Assembly (NCBI GenBank): GCA_018343915.1
Contig: JABRWF010000003.1
Location: forward strand, 2,542,001-2,606,000
Direction of reading: 5' to 3'
Length of the DNA: 64,000 nucleotides
Source: Agroathelia rolfsii
Taxonomy: Eukaryota; Basidiomycota; Agaricomycetes; Amylocorticiales; Amylocorticiaceae
The first letter of the stretch is position 1, and each line of letters begins with the position of its first letter. The position numbers and the translations under genes are program-made. Of the stretch, positions 33,920-46,000 are shown one piece after another. The notes under the pieces were generated by a model. The model had not been told where the DNA came from. It saw only the letters and a list, made by a program, of their open reading frames with translations, and did not search any database.

Positions 33920-36900
33920 TTATGTTCCAAATCGACTAGAAGAAAGTGAGAAGTTGCCAGTGAAAGATGCAGGAATCGCTGGCATGGCCACAGTCGGAAT
34001 ACCGTCCCCAAGCCTAAGAGCCTCCAGATCCTTCATCATCATACTCAAACGACCCATTTTGAACCTGCTTTTCAGTCCTCTGCTCTCTGAAGATGTGAGT
34101 GCGCCTAATTCATCAGCTTCTTCGCCAGTTGTGGTGGTGTCGTTGAACGCTCTTTCGAACTGACTCCAATCGCTTCGCTGAGCGAGATACGGCTTCAATA
34201 AGCTGAATTCGATGCGTCCAAGGTAGTTCTCTGTGGTATATGACTTGAGAGTTTCGGCTGGGACCAAGAAGATCTTGCCGAGTTGACAGAGGAATTCAAA
34301 TCGTTCGTCAAGGGATACAATGCCGAAGTTTGCGATTGCGTCTTGATACGTCTTCAGATCACTGGGAGGGGGTAAGCATAAATTTTAAAGCGGCACCATC
34401 CAAAGAAAACCCACTTTGCTAAGAGCAAGCCACCAGTGGCACTAACAGGAAACTTGCGCAAATGCTCCAGAAGTAGTCTGAAAAAGAAGACTCAGATCCC
34501 ATCTGTTCCCAAGATCCAATGTCTGCTTACCCATTGAAGGCAACTCCGACCTCTGTAAGGAAAATTTCCTGATTTTTACCGCTGAGGTTTTCATTAGCAG
34601 AATCCTTCACTCGCTCCAGCATATCGCAGCATGCACTGCATGGTTCCGTGTTAACCTTGGCGAACGAGATATCATCATTCTTGGGCTTGAAATCAGTCCG
34701 CTTCTGTTTAGTAAGTTGTACGGCAAGCCATGCTACAAGGTCTGTCAAGGCAGATGTCAATATGTCCACTGTTATCAAGCACTATCGTGATAAAACTTAC
34801 TGTCTATGACGCGCTGCAAAATGGTATTTGTACTTCCCTCAATTCTGCTTATCGTTTGATTATTAAATACAAGCATTTCACGTCGCAATTTGACTGAAGA
34901 GCTTGCGAGGGGTAGAATCGCCATATTGACATATTGCTGCCACAGATGGCATATCAAGTCCACAGATCGAATGACGGCCAGCAATTGTAAGCTAGGTTCC
35001 GACCTAGGATCAGTAGCATCCAGTTTAGCGATAGCGCTGAAATAAATTTCCCTTTAGTCACTGGCATAAATCCCGACTTTTCTGACAGTCATGCTTACGT
35101 ATCAATTGCTGTTTCTACATATGCAGTTCCGATTGCTTCTGCGAGTACCTTCAAAAGCGCATATGCATTTTTTGCGCTATGCAAACGAGATTATTAATAT
35201 ATACATGTGCTTTTAAGCAACATATGTACTCACACATCACTGGGCAGGCTCAATTCCACACAGCGGCCTATTGCCTCCGCATGCCACTTGAGAATTTTCT
35301 CTGCTATTTCCACCTGGAGGACTCCATCCTCTTCCCTGCCAGTGTCTTCAGTCGATTTGTCCTGTGATGCAGCATAGCCTCCAAATCGCATCAATGCGGC
35401 AGCGGCCTGAGCCGAGGTTGAGGATCCTCCTGTGGAAGAGTTTGCAGCTGCCGCGCGCAACTGACTCATGACACCATTAAACATGGATGATTTCGCCTTC
35501 TCCGTCTTTTCCTGAGTGAGAAAGTTAGAAGGCAATAATAAAAGTAAACGAATACATGCTGACATGTTGTCGAGTGAAAGTAGCAAGAAGCGCAGCGTAA
35601 AGTGTGTTGAGATTCCTGCTCTCGCGGTCAAGATACTTGGTTCCCTCGATCAATGGTACAAATAGCTCCTCCATCGCAGTTTCTAGCATTGTACTTATTG
35701 CTGTTGATGACATGGAGTGTCCTCCTGGGGCTGAGCTAGACATAGTGCGATTAAATTCAGTAGTTTCGAGTGGAGATTTTGGAGCATTGATATGCGGGAG
35801 GTCATAGTCCTTTAGGTCCTCGACAAGACGAACGACTTGAACGTGAATCAATTGAAGGACGCGCAAGTAACCGAGATCTGATACGGCAGTTGCAGCATCG
35901 AGAAATCTTTCTGCGTATTCTTGTATCTATCTCGCAACTGAGCTCAGGTCGAATAAGCCAGGTCTAGATCAAACGTACTGTTTCAGCAAATAAGCGTTGT
36001 AGGAAGACTTGCATGACCGCAGGCGGATTCGGGAAAACAGCTTGAACAATTTGGGCTTCTTCCTGTACAATGTTTCGAATATCGTCAAAAAGCTTGGTTA
36101 GACCAGCTTCACTTCTTGGTGAAGATTCATCAGGATCGGCTAAAGTGTCCCATCTAGATTGTATCGTCAATTAGTGAGAAAATTAAAGTAGCTTAATGAG
36201 AGCATACAGGAGTCTGTCCTCTCGTGGATCTGCATGCTGAGATCTGTTGATGAAGAAGTCATGTTGGTTTACATAGACTTGAACACATGAGGCGCCACCA
36301 TTGAAGTCTTGGAGAGTTTGGGCACAATGCTAGAGAGGCAATTATTAGTTATTGATAGGAGATAGCATAAAATTGTGCGTACAAGCATCATCTTGGGGTC
36401 ATATTTACGATAGCATCGGTCAAAGAGGTATAACATGTCTTTTTCAAACTTCTCGCAGTACTTGTTGATCCTTTCTTGTGTCTAAAGCAAGTTCAGTACC
36501 CTTTATTAAACTTCTCGAGCATGGACGCTTACTTGCTCTGAACTTGGAATATCAACCTCCCGAGCTACTGTGTTCAATCTTCTTAGAATAATGGCCACTT
36601 GCCGTCTTCCATCACGTCCGGATTTTTTGAGCTCATCAAGCTTCGTAGTGTCATCTTTCGCGAATTGATTATAATAGAATATCAGATCGTATGCTGCCTG
36701 AGCCCGTTGTCGTTCAATATGGACGGATTCCAGTTGTTCACCTGCATGTATCTAATCAGAAATTATAAGGTTAAGCAGCTATGACTAGTATTTACCTATT
36801 CGGATGGCAGTCCTTCCAACTTCGTTCATCCGACTCTCCATGGAGGAGAAAGAGCTTCCAACAGACTAGAATCTTTGTGAGTGAACTCAAGCATCAAGAT

Positions 36901-37331
36901 ATAAGAGAACTTACGTCAAATCCACGGTTAAGCTCTGCCATCTTTCTTGAGTACTCGCGTTCTCCAACACGAACACCCTTCTCCAGTTGCTCTGTTTTGG
37001 CTTGCACATCTTTCCTTACAGCGATGAGCCTGTCAATCGCGGTTTCGAAATTCCTGATGAATGGTTTGGGATCGAAAGCTTCAAGTATATGTAAGCATAA
37101 CGACACTGGATTTCTGTGTGACCCGAGTCCTTACGTCCAGCTGCAGCCTTGGACTCATTGATGAGTTTCTCAGACACAGCTCCAATAAAGTCCTTGACAT
37201 CGAATTTGCCCTAAGTACTGGATATTATGAGAGAGAAGCAAATGCGTCATGTTGCTGTCTTTATGAACCTCGAAGTTTTGTAGTCTTAGCTGCTCCTCGA
37301 CAGACGGGTCTAGCTCGGACGAATCAGACAT
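33920..37331 (-). CDS. SEC10: Exocyst complex component Sec10
   Basis: A long, many-intron gene reading from ATG 37331 ('MSDSSELDPSVEEQLRLQNF') to stop 33920. Sec10-type features are an N-terminal coiled-coil segment ('AVRKDVQAKTEQLEKGVRVGEREY') and a helical-bundle core with 'FDRCYRKYDPKMMLHCAQTL'. The signature 'LQDFNGGASCVQVYVNQHDFF' follows, with further rods running through 'AEKILKWHAEAIGRCVELS'. Exocyst tethers secretory vesicles at sites of polarised growth. The gene is divergent from RIX1 with 145 bp between ATGs and convergent with the enoyl-CoA hydratase. An extended N-terminus with an in-frame ATG-like start at 37442 is unlikely, because homologues start at 'MxxxxxLDPxVxxLL'. Confidence 0.9.
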
Positions 37332-37476
37332 CGCAATAGTAGATTCTAAGCCGAGTCGTTCAGTTGCTGGATGCCAAGTGCTAGTTGTCGGCTCACCGGG
37401 CCGGCGATCAGATCCATCGGAAGCATAACTATAGTGTGTCAATGTTTTCCAGGCTTACTTTTTGTTTGGTGTGATC

Positions 37477-40245
37477 ATGTCTGAGGCTCATGCGCTACAT
37501 CCCCTGAAGAGTCTACTCCAATTGCAACTTGCATCTGATGCATACGCGGCTATACACCTTCCTTACATCCTTCAATCGCTGACAACAGATGCCTTTCTTC
37601 CATCTTCTCATCTATCCAAGTGGACGGCTCGCTTGAGCTCACTCCTTTCGTCCAAGGATGCTGGTGGCCGTTGGGCTGGCTTGTCAATTGCTCTTCGTAC
37701 ATCCATTCTCTCGGGGCCTACCATGATTGAATGTGCTCAGGGATGGATTAGCGTGGCGCTCCCCCTTCTCTCTGTCTGTGATTAGCCATCCATAACCAAA
37801 ATATTCATCTGATCCGGAATAATTTTCTGTTCAAGAGGCCAGAACACCCCCCAATATTGAAGGCATCAATCAGGTTGCTTGAATATATTTTCGCGTCTAC
37901 AGTCGATATGCCGGAGTTCCAGCGTCAGTTGGCTACGCCAAATATACCCAAGTTCAGTCAGGCCCTTGTAACACTAGCCGACACAAGCAAAGACGAAGAA
38001 CTTAGGGTAACAATATCCTTATCATTTACTAAAAGATGCACTTACAATTTTATATAGAATCTAAGCTTTGCGACGCTAACACGACTAGTACCTATTTATC
38101 CCACTCTGCATCGTGCACTGTATCCTACATTGTCTTCATTATCCCTGAAGTTCCTGAATGGAACACCAAACAAGCCTACAAATGCTACACTCATGGATAG
38201 TGCATCAAAATTATACTCGGTCTTGCCTTTTACGGGAGGCAAAGTGGGATCCGCAGCTCTCTGGAGGAAAGCAGTAGATGAAACGCTTTCCTTTTGCTGG
38301 GATGCATTCGGTTCAATCACTACAACTACGGTTTGGGACGGCGAGTCACAGCCCCTCTTGGTTCTCCTCGGATAGTGGCTCATTTCGCGAATAGGACATA
38401 AAATAAACAAACGAGTTGCCACAGATATGGATCCTATCTCGGCTCTACCTCTCGATCTCGATCGGCTTCGATGCGGCATCAAAGTTCTGGAAAAACTCCT
38501 ACAGTAAGTAATAAGCATAATTGGAAGAGAGTGTACTTAGCTTCTGGCACAGCTCGCCTGTTGCACGTCCTGTCCGTATTCCTGTTGGATCGATTACAGA
38601 CCTAATCGTGGCAATGCTAAGCTGTACCAGTAAGAACGTGGTACGTCCGCACACGGTTTCTTTCTAGAATTCGATATTTTTATTGACGATATCAAGATTG
38701 AAGGCTACATAGATAGCACAATACGAAGTATTGAAATCTCGATGATACCTGAAATATGGCATCTTTGCGTTAACCTCTTGTGCTCATTGACTGGATGGTT
38801 TGTCTTTGGCCAAAAATTAGCTTGACGTCAGGTTTTGATATTTTCTTAGCACCACAACCAACCTCACACCTCACGTTCCTCGTATTATCACTTACATCGT
38901 TTATCACTTAGAGCAGAAGATACCGCCGTACTTTTTTTTCATTTACTATCCAGTAATGTAGCTCTAACGGTTTTACCAGGATCGATCGTTTGGTCTTCTT
39001 ACGAGCGTTGGATGTACTTCTGTCAAATAATCTTCCGATTCACTGCACCCTTCTGGCAAACCGAGTTGCAAAGGTTGCCCTGAGCTCTGTTTCCGTCTTG
39101 TCATTGCCAGGTCCCACGAGCCGCCCATCACAAATGGATCAGCATGCGAGTAAACAAGGAAAGAAGCGCACCCGAGGCTATGAGGGCGATGAGGTATTCA
39201 GCAATGCCAAGACCAGCTTATGCTCGACCCAAGTTGATGGAGAGATTATACTAGTTGCTCTAGATGGTGTGTTCCCATATACCCTTTCTCGCTTCAGCCC
39301 TAATAAAACCAAAATTTTTGAAGTCCTCGAAGCTATCATGCAGCATGCGCAACTGTCATCATCTGTATATTCGATCGCTTCTCGGACCGTTTTATCACAT
39401 TTACTCATGTTGCCTCACATTCCTCCTATAAAAATCTCCGAGAACATTGCCTTGCATGGACTCATTGTGCAAAAACTACATCATGTATGTATAGTAAACG
39501 GAACTGGGAACCCAGACGGGATCAGCAAGATGTTTGGATTGGCTATTGCTCCCAGAACAGGACGCCTAGTAAGACGGAAGGAAGCTCATCACCTTGGTAT
39601 CTACTAATCGTTTTCATCCAGGAAAATACTTCCCTTGTTGATCTTGCGATCCATCCACGATTGCCACCCCTTCTAAGATCAATACCACATGTTGAAAGTC
39701 TCGCGCTGTACAAGTCTGAAGAAGGAGATGAGGAATCCAGCATCAGAAAAAACCTTGGCCTTGCACCGATCATCGAAAAGGATACAGTCCAAATTAACAA
39801 TGAAGACATTGCCATGCAGGACACAAGTACCCGACCAACCACATCCGATGTACCGCCGCCAATGCCACCAGCGTCAACAAAAGAGCGTTCTGTTTCAACG
39901 AACCCAGCATCGAAAACACCGCAGGTGGATCTTCCAAAGATATTATTACCACCCAGCCTAACCTATCAGCAACCTCCGGCAAATGACCTCCCGACTGCGC
40001 CAGAACCTCCCAAAACTTCCATAGATACACCGGACAAGGCCCTCCCACAACCAAATCTGGCATCATCAACTGCCGACCAAGCTCCGGTTCCATCGCTTGA
40101 GCCACCATCATCGATATCCCATGTTACATCCAGTGCTCCAGAACGGCTGGCACCGGTGTTTTCAATGCCTATTGATGAGGACGAAGATGACAACGAAGAC
40201 GTGCCGATTATCAACCCAGACTCAGACTCTGAAGATGAAGACTGA
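37477..40245 (+). CDS. RIX1: Pre-rRNA-processing protein Rix1 (PELP1 homologue)
   Basis: The gene starts at ATG 37477 ('MSEAHALHPLKSLLQLQL') and ends at 40245. The N-terminal RIX1 domain is HEAT-like helical repeats: 'AGGRWAGLSIALRTSILSG', 'FQRQLATPNIPKFSQALVTL', 'PTLHRALYPTLSSLSLKFLNG'. A Pro/Ser-rich linker follows, then a strongly acidic C-terminus ('DEDEDDNEDVPIINPDSDSEDED') as in Rix1/PELP1 proteins. The Rix1 complex works with the Rea1/Mdn1 ATPase in late 60S pre-ribosome maturation. Several introns are present; the middle part (38.4-39.1 kb) is split into small exons that I followed only roughly. It shares a 145-bp divergent promoter with SEC10. Confidence 0.8.
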
Positions 40246-40309
40246 AGGAAATGGGATGAGAGTGACTTGGTCTGCATTTACTGATTATGTTATTCCGTAA
40301 TCCACGTTA

Positions 40310-41206
40310 TCACATTTTTAGCCGCTTGTGAAAATGCGATCTGTGGGAGGCCGAATCTTCTTCGTCTGAGTCATGGACTTCGGAGACCTGCTCCTCAGAC
40401 TGAATCCCCTTGGATATCTCCGTTATCTAAGAAGAGAATGTCAATCTTGTGTGCCGGAAATGAAGATTTAAGGCGTTACCTTCTCCAAGAATGCTGTCGA
40501 AATTACATCTCCGTCATCCAATGCCCTGGCCCACTCGAAATGCCCCTGTGCATCACGTAAATATATGACAGTAGAGATGGCTGGCCAATTTGTTAGTGCA
40601 CAAAACATCATACCTAGACTGGAGACGTACCGTTTTCGGCCTGTCCTTGTCCTTGAGAAAGGAAAAGGCATATCAATCCAGCGTATAAGTGTAGTGTTGG
40701 GTTATCTTGATATGGAAAAGAGGGCAGATATCTTGATGATATTTACATCATCTTCGAGGCATATAATACATGAGGGAACATACAGCTCTAGTTCATCCAA
40801 AGCTTCTTTATAACGACTTGCCTGTATCAGTCTAAGAACCAATTCTTGGACGATATGCTCTTTCTAATGAAGCTCATGAGCAAAAAAAAAAAATAGATAA
40901 CATTAGAACATGAGGTCCATTCACATCGTTTGGATTCTGAAGCATCATAGATCGCAAGTAGCTCAGTCTTTCACTGGTGGAACCCGCGTGACTATCAAGC
41001 AATTCCACGCCCGTAGTCCACATAGCTTTCCAGTCAAACTCTTTACATCGTGCTAGGATGGCCCATGCGCGTTTTGCACGGGGAAGGTCACGTCGTTGGA
41101 GGGAGAGCTGCAATACATCGTAGAGACGACGGATATGAGCAGACCTGTTATTCCAGACCTTCCTCGTGGTTGGAAATGCAAACAAGGGCCCCTGTGAGGT
41201 GCTCAT
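40310..41206 (-). CDS. RRN11: RNA polymerase I core-factor subunit Rrn11-like
   Basis: The gene runs from ATG 41206 ('MSTSQGPLFAFPTTRKVWN') to stop 40310. The first exon carries 'AHIRRLYDVLQLSLQRRDL' and 'RAKRAWAILARCKEFDWKAMW', the TPR-like start of the Rrn11 family. Next come 'KEHIVQELVLRLIQASRYKEALDELEL' and, after an intron, 'NPTLHLYAGL'. The tail is Ser/Asp-rich ('EVHDSDEED'). Rrn11 is part of core factor, which recruits Pol I to rDNA promoters. It is divergent from the DF-motif gene (202 bp between ATGs) and convergent with RIX1 (64 bp between stops). The upstream GTG-led extension is rejected as a start. Confidence 0.72.
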
Positions 41207-41408
41207 GACAGGTCTTAACAAGTCCAAGCTTGACTTGAAAGTCACAGCCACAATGAGAGAATTGCGGGAGGAAGTATAAACACAACAACTGTCCGCATGC
41301 CAATTCCAAGGACTCGGACCCCCAAAGCCGACAGTCAGTCGCCGTCACTCCTTCACTACATACACTCTACTGCCAGGGTTGGCATAAGCTGAGGAAAGGA
41401 ACTATATC

Positions 41409-42593
41409 ATGGACGAAGATCTTGATTTCGGAGCTTCCGTTTGGGCAACACCAAACGAATCACCAGCACCAGGTGAAGGACCGACACTTGCGTCCTCTTT
41501 CGATCCCTTTTCTGCGTCACAATCGTTACAAGACCCTTCGTCCCTTGGCGACGATTTTGATGATTTCGGACCTTCTGAGACATTTGAAACAAACCAAAGC
41601 TTGGATGATGATTTTGGAGATTTCGGTGATTTCGAGGATACGGCGGCAGAAACCGACACGATTCGAGCATTCGACGAAGAGCCAAGTTTCTCTGCCGCTC
41701 CAGTCATCCCACTGGCGGCTGCATGGGAGCCATTGAGGTTAGATCCCATGCCAACTTCGGCCTCGTTACAAAAGTCCATCAACCTTATCCTGGAAGCCGT
41801 CTGGCCCGACGCAGAGTATCAGGATGTATCTACGGATGAAAACATTCGACAAGTCGAGGGCATCTCCCAAATCTTAGTCACTGCTGAGAGGTAATCCAAA
41901 TTCTCATTGCACTACAGGAGACCAACTATCCCACTGATCTGACTGCAGTCGAGATCTATATAATTCAATATTCCATTCCCCTCCTGCTCTCAAACCGCCG
42001 AACTGGAAACAATCCAAGACGCGAAGACAACATCTCATCGTAATGGGCATCCCGGTGAACCTAGACGAGGTCATGCCGCATGCGAACGGAAAACCATTAC
42101 CACCACTACAGATCAATACTCGACCTATGTCTGCACCCCCTGCTCCCAGATCCACTGCGTCCAATCCAGTATCCCGCACACCATCGAGAGCGGGTACCCC
42201 TCGATCTGGGACTCCAAAACCTACGAGAGGCGGGTCTCAGCAGTCCGGCCTAGGACCAAAGCCGGAATTGGACGAAGAGAAGATTGACACATTTCTATCT
42301 GTCGATTCAAGTAAGCCATCTTTCTGACTCGTGCAAGTGATTTGTTGTCAAATCTTTTTGCTTTAGCATCATTGGCACTCTTACCCGTGGCATCGCTGGA
42401 GACTCGCTTGGTAGAGCTCCGGGCACATACTGCTGCAACATCAGCCCTTTTGACATATCTACTGCAAGCCAGAGAAGCACTACAACAAGACTCCGAAACT
42501 TACAACGGACTTATTGCGGAGCTGGTGGGCGAAGCGCAAAAAATCAAGACGGGCAAAGGGAGAACCCCTGGAAAGCGAGGGAGTATAATGTGA
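41409..42593 (+). CDS. DF-motif adaptor-binding protein, LAA2 (YBL010C)-like
   Basis: Three exons (41409-41890, 41949-42310, 42367-42593) give 356 residues. The N-terminal third is acidic with repeated DF motifs ('DDFDDFG', 'DDFGDFGDFED'), of the type that bind clathrin-adaptor ear domains. A helical segment follows ('QKSINLILEAVWPDAEYQD'), then a short 'SRDLYNSIFHSPPALKPPNW' motif, a Ser/Pro/Arg-rich linker and a C-terminal coiled coil ('LETRLVELRAHTAATSALLTY'). This order resembles the fungal LAA2/DUF5102 family that works with the AP-1 accessory factor Laa1. Assignment rests on pattern only; an unrelated adaptor-binding protein is possible. Confidence 0.6.
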
Positions 42594-43041
42594 ATTATAC
42601 AAATATGATTGTTTCGTTATATTGGGCTTCCACTATTTTATTCGTGCCCTAGAGCGCTGCGATGTTCAATTTTTCCTTATTGTAGTCTAGTGTATGTAAT
42701 ACTGCGACAGGTCGCGATCTGCGGTTAGCATATAAGGTGATGCAGCTGTATACCTATTATCATATCTATCATACCACGATATATTCTCTATCAATGAAAT
42801 CTTCGATATGCTATACCAGGCATTTTGTGATCGGGTGTATTGTCGTGATGATCCGCCTTCGTAAGCACGAACTTTTGAGGGGTCGCTTATCCTTGATGCA
42901 AGAAATTTCCCGCTTCCGCGAATTCACATTTCGAGCATCTACATTGTTGGGTGCACCGCAGACGCTCTTCAACGCCCGGCAGGGAATAATATAAGACTAG
43001 GATTTAGCGTCTTAATCCTACGTTGATATTTTTCTGGTGCT
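42594..43041. other. Spacer between DF-motif gene and Pol I subunit gene (tandem)
   Basis: About 450 bp with 3'-UTR-like AT-rich sequence, then the Pol I subunit promoter; no gene or RNA signal is seen. Confidence 0.5.
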
Positions 43042-46000
43042 ATGAATATCTCTCAGTCATTCCCATCTACTGTCTCGAGCGTCTCGTTTTCCTTCCTGTC
43101 TTCTCAAGATGTTCGACGTATATCCGTCAAGCAGATAACAAACGCTGTGCTACTGGATGAGCTTAACAGACCGACGATAGGTGGACTATATGATCCTGCC
43201 CTGGGGCCAATTGACAAAAACGATGTGTACGCTCTCATTCCGATTGTCATTTTCAATCTACTTATGACAACACAGTTGCACAACATGTCGATTGACTTAT
43301 TTTGCCTGCCCAGGGCATTTTGGTCATGTAGAGCTTCCCTCTCCCGTCTATCACCCTCTATTCATGAATACCGCTCTCAATCTTCTGAGGGGAGCATGCA
43401 TGTTTTGTCATCAACTCAAAATGAACAGGACCACAGTCAGTTTCCGAAAATTATATTCAAGAGCCCGCTTTTCAAGTAAATTTACTTTGCACATAGCTCA
43501 TCAGGTACATTGCCAAATTTCAGCTGCTAGAATGTGGTCTGCTTGAGGCGGCGACTGCACTAGATGATTTTCAGACGCAGAGGAAGAAACAGGAGGGTAA
43601 CAGCATGGACACTGACCAGCTGGCAGAGGCGGAGGATGCACTTCAGAAGAGAATTAAGCTCTTCGCCCAGATTCATCTAGCCAAGGTCGCTTCAACACCT
43701 TCACAACGCGACGCATATAAGGATACCCTCGTATATCAAGCCAAGAAGGATCTCACACATGAGTTTTTGAAAATTGTCAATACCAAAAAATGCAACAGCT
43801 GTGGAGCGTAAGTATCTGATTGCTTTTTCTCATGCTTCTATTAAATAATCTTCTAGTTTTGCGTATACCTTTAAAAAAGAAGGCCCCCACACCAAAATCA
43901 TAGAGTATGATCTTACGAAGAAACAACAGATGCAACACGATGCGCTGAATCGCACACGACCTGATGTACTCTCATCTCGGGCAATCGGCAGTTACTACAA
44001 CGAACGTAATTCCAGTGGAGACGGTTCTGATGACTCTGAAGAAGAAGAGGAACCCCAAGGCCGCACGACAATGTCTGATGACTCTTCATCAGACCAAGAG
44101 TCCGACTCTGGTCGTCGCGCCGCAGCCTCTGCTCAGCTGCCCAAAGCAGCTAACGGCAAGGCAAAGACGTCTCGTGGACGCAACGAACGCATCATGAGTG
44201 TGGAGGAGTGTCGAGCGCACCTTCGCCTTCTCTTCTCCAATGAATCCCAAATAATGTCTTTATTGTTTGGTCGTCATGGTGTCTTTGCTCCGTTAACACC
44301 TCAAGGCGCTACTACTGCATCAGCAGACATTTTCTTCCTGGAAGTCCTCCCCGTTTCACCCACCCGTTTCCGTCCGCCGGCTCAGATGGGCGATAGTTTA
44401 TTCGAACATCCACACAATGAACTTCTTGCTAAAATTCTCAATACGTCATACCGGATACGCGACATCAACACTGACTTGAAAGCAGCGACGAGTAAAACTT
44501 CGGGTATCGACACGATAACGCAAAGAAAGATGATGGGCAATTTGCTTGAGGCCTTGATTCAACTGCAAGTTGATGTAAACAGTTTCATGGACAGTGGCAA
44601 GAACCCTGCGCCAGTGAGACAAGGCAAGCTTCCGACGCCAGGTGTGAAGCAGATCCTGGAAAAGAAGGAAGGACTGTTCCGCAAAAACATGATGGTGACT
44701 CCGCCCGCTTTATTATATCACTTCGCACTACTGACGAGCCGTTTTTATAGGGCAAACGTGTCAACTACGCAGCTCGTTCGGTCATATCTCCTGATGTAAA
44801 CATCGAATCGAACGAGATTGGTGTGCCTCCTGTGTTCGCACGCAAACTTACGTATCCTGAGCCTGTGACGCCTCTCAATTTCCATGAGCTGCGTCAACAG
44901 GTGATCACTGGTCCCAAAGGCTATCCCGGTGCGACTTTCGTCGAGTACGAAGATGGAACAAAGCAGTCCTTGGTACGTGATGATTTCTGGTATTTTACAT
45001 GAACGTCATGCTTAGAGATCACCAGGACAAACTGACAGTCGAACAACGCACAGCCATCGCGAATCAGCTACTCACCCCACAGCAGGAAGAGCACGCCGGT
45101 CGAAATGGAATCTTCACTCGCTCAGTAGCCGTTAACAAGAAAGTCTACCGACATCTGAAAGACGGTGACATGCTCATTCTAAATCGGCAACCGACATTGC
45201 ATAAGCCAAGTATGATGGCTCACAAAGCAAGGGTGCTCCTAGGCGAGAAAACTATTCGTATGCATTATGCCAACTGGTAGGTGGATTTCTCATTATGATT
45301 AACCCAAACTAATATAATTTTTAGTAACTCCTACAATGGTTCGTCACTCCTTTCATATTTCTTGTATCCCTGCTGATGATTGCTAAAGCTGACTTCGATG
45401 GTGATGGTGAGCTCGTTTCATTTGGTCTTATGACATGTAATGTGCTCACCTTGTTGGTCAGAAATGAATATCCACTTTCCGCGTAAGGTGCTTGACATCT
45501 TTTGTTAACTTTCTCTAACATTATCGTATGTAAAGAAAACCAGGTCGCTCGCTCAGAAGCCATGCACCTCGCAAACACTGATAACCAATACCTCGTACCT
45601 ACATCGGGCAAGCCACTGCGAGGTTTGATTCAGGATCACGTTGTCGCTGGTGTATGGATGACATGTCAGGATGCATTCTTCACAAGAGAGGAGTATTTCC
45701 AGCTCCTGTATGGCGCCCTGAGGCCAGAGGAAGACTCGTACACCGATGGCCGGCTTGTCACACTACCTCCCACGATATGGAAACCGAAGCCCCTGTGGAC
45801 GGGGAAACAGATTGTATGTTCACATTATTTGCCATCAACTTTTGGTTCTAATCCACGATTTCGACAGATTTCAACGGTTTTGAAGAACATCACGCCAAAC
45901 ACAGCAGAGGGTCTCAACTTGGATTCGAAAGCCAAAGTGCCTGGCCACCTTTGGGGAAAGGATTCGCTCGAAGACAAGGTTGTTTTCAGACATGGCGAGC

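Noticed and set aside
38096..38518. 140-codon minus-strand frame
   Set aside because: Antisense to RIX1 exons and an intron; no recognisable domain.
40890..41251. Start of the Rrn11-like gene at 41251
   Set aside because: The codon is GTG, not ATG; the first ATG in frame is 41206 and fits the expected N-terminus.
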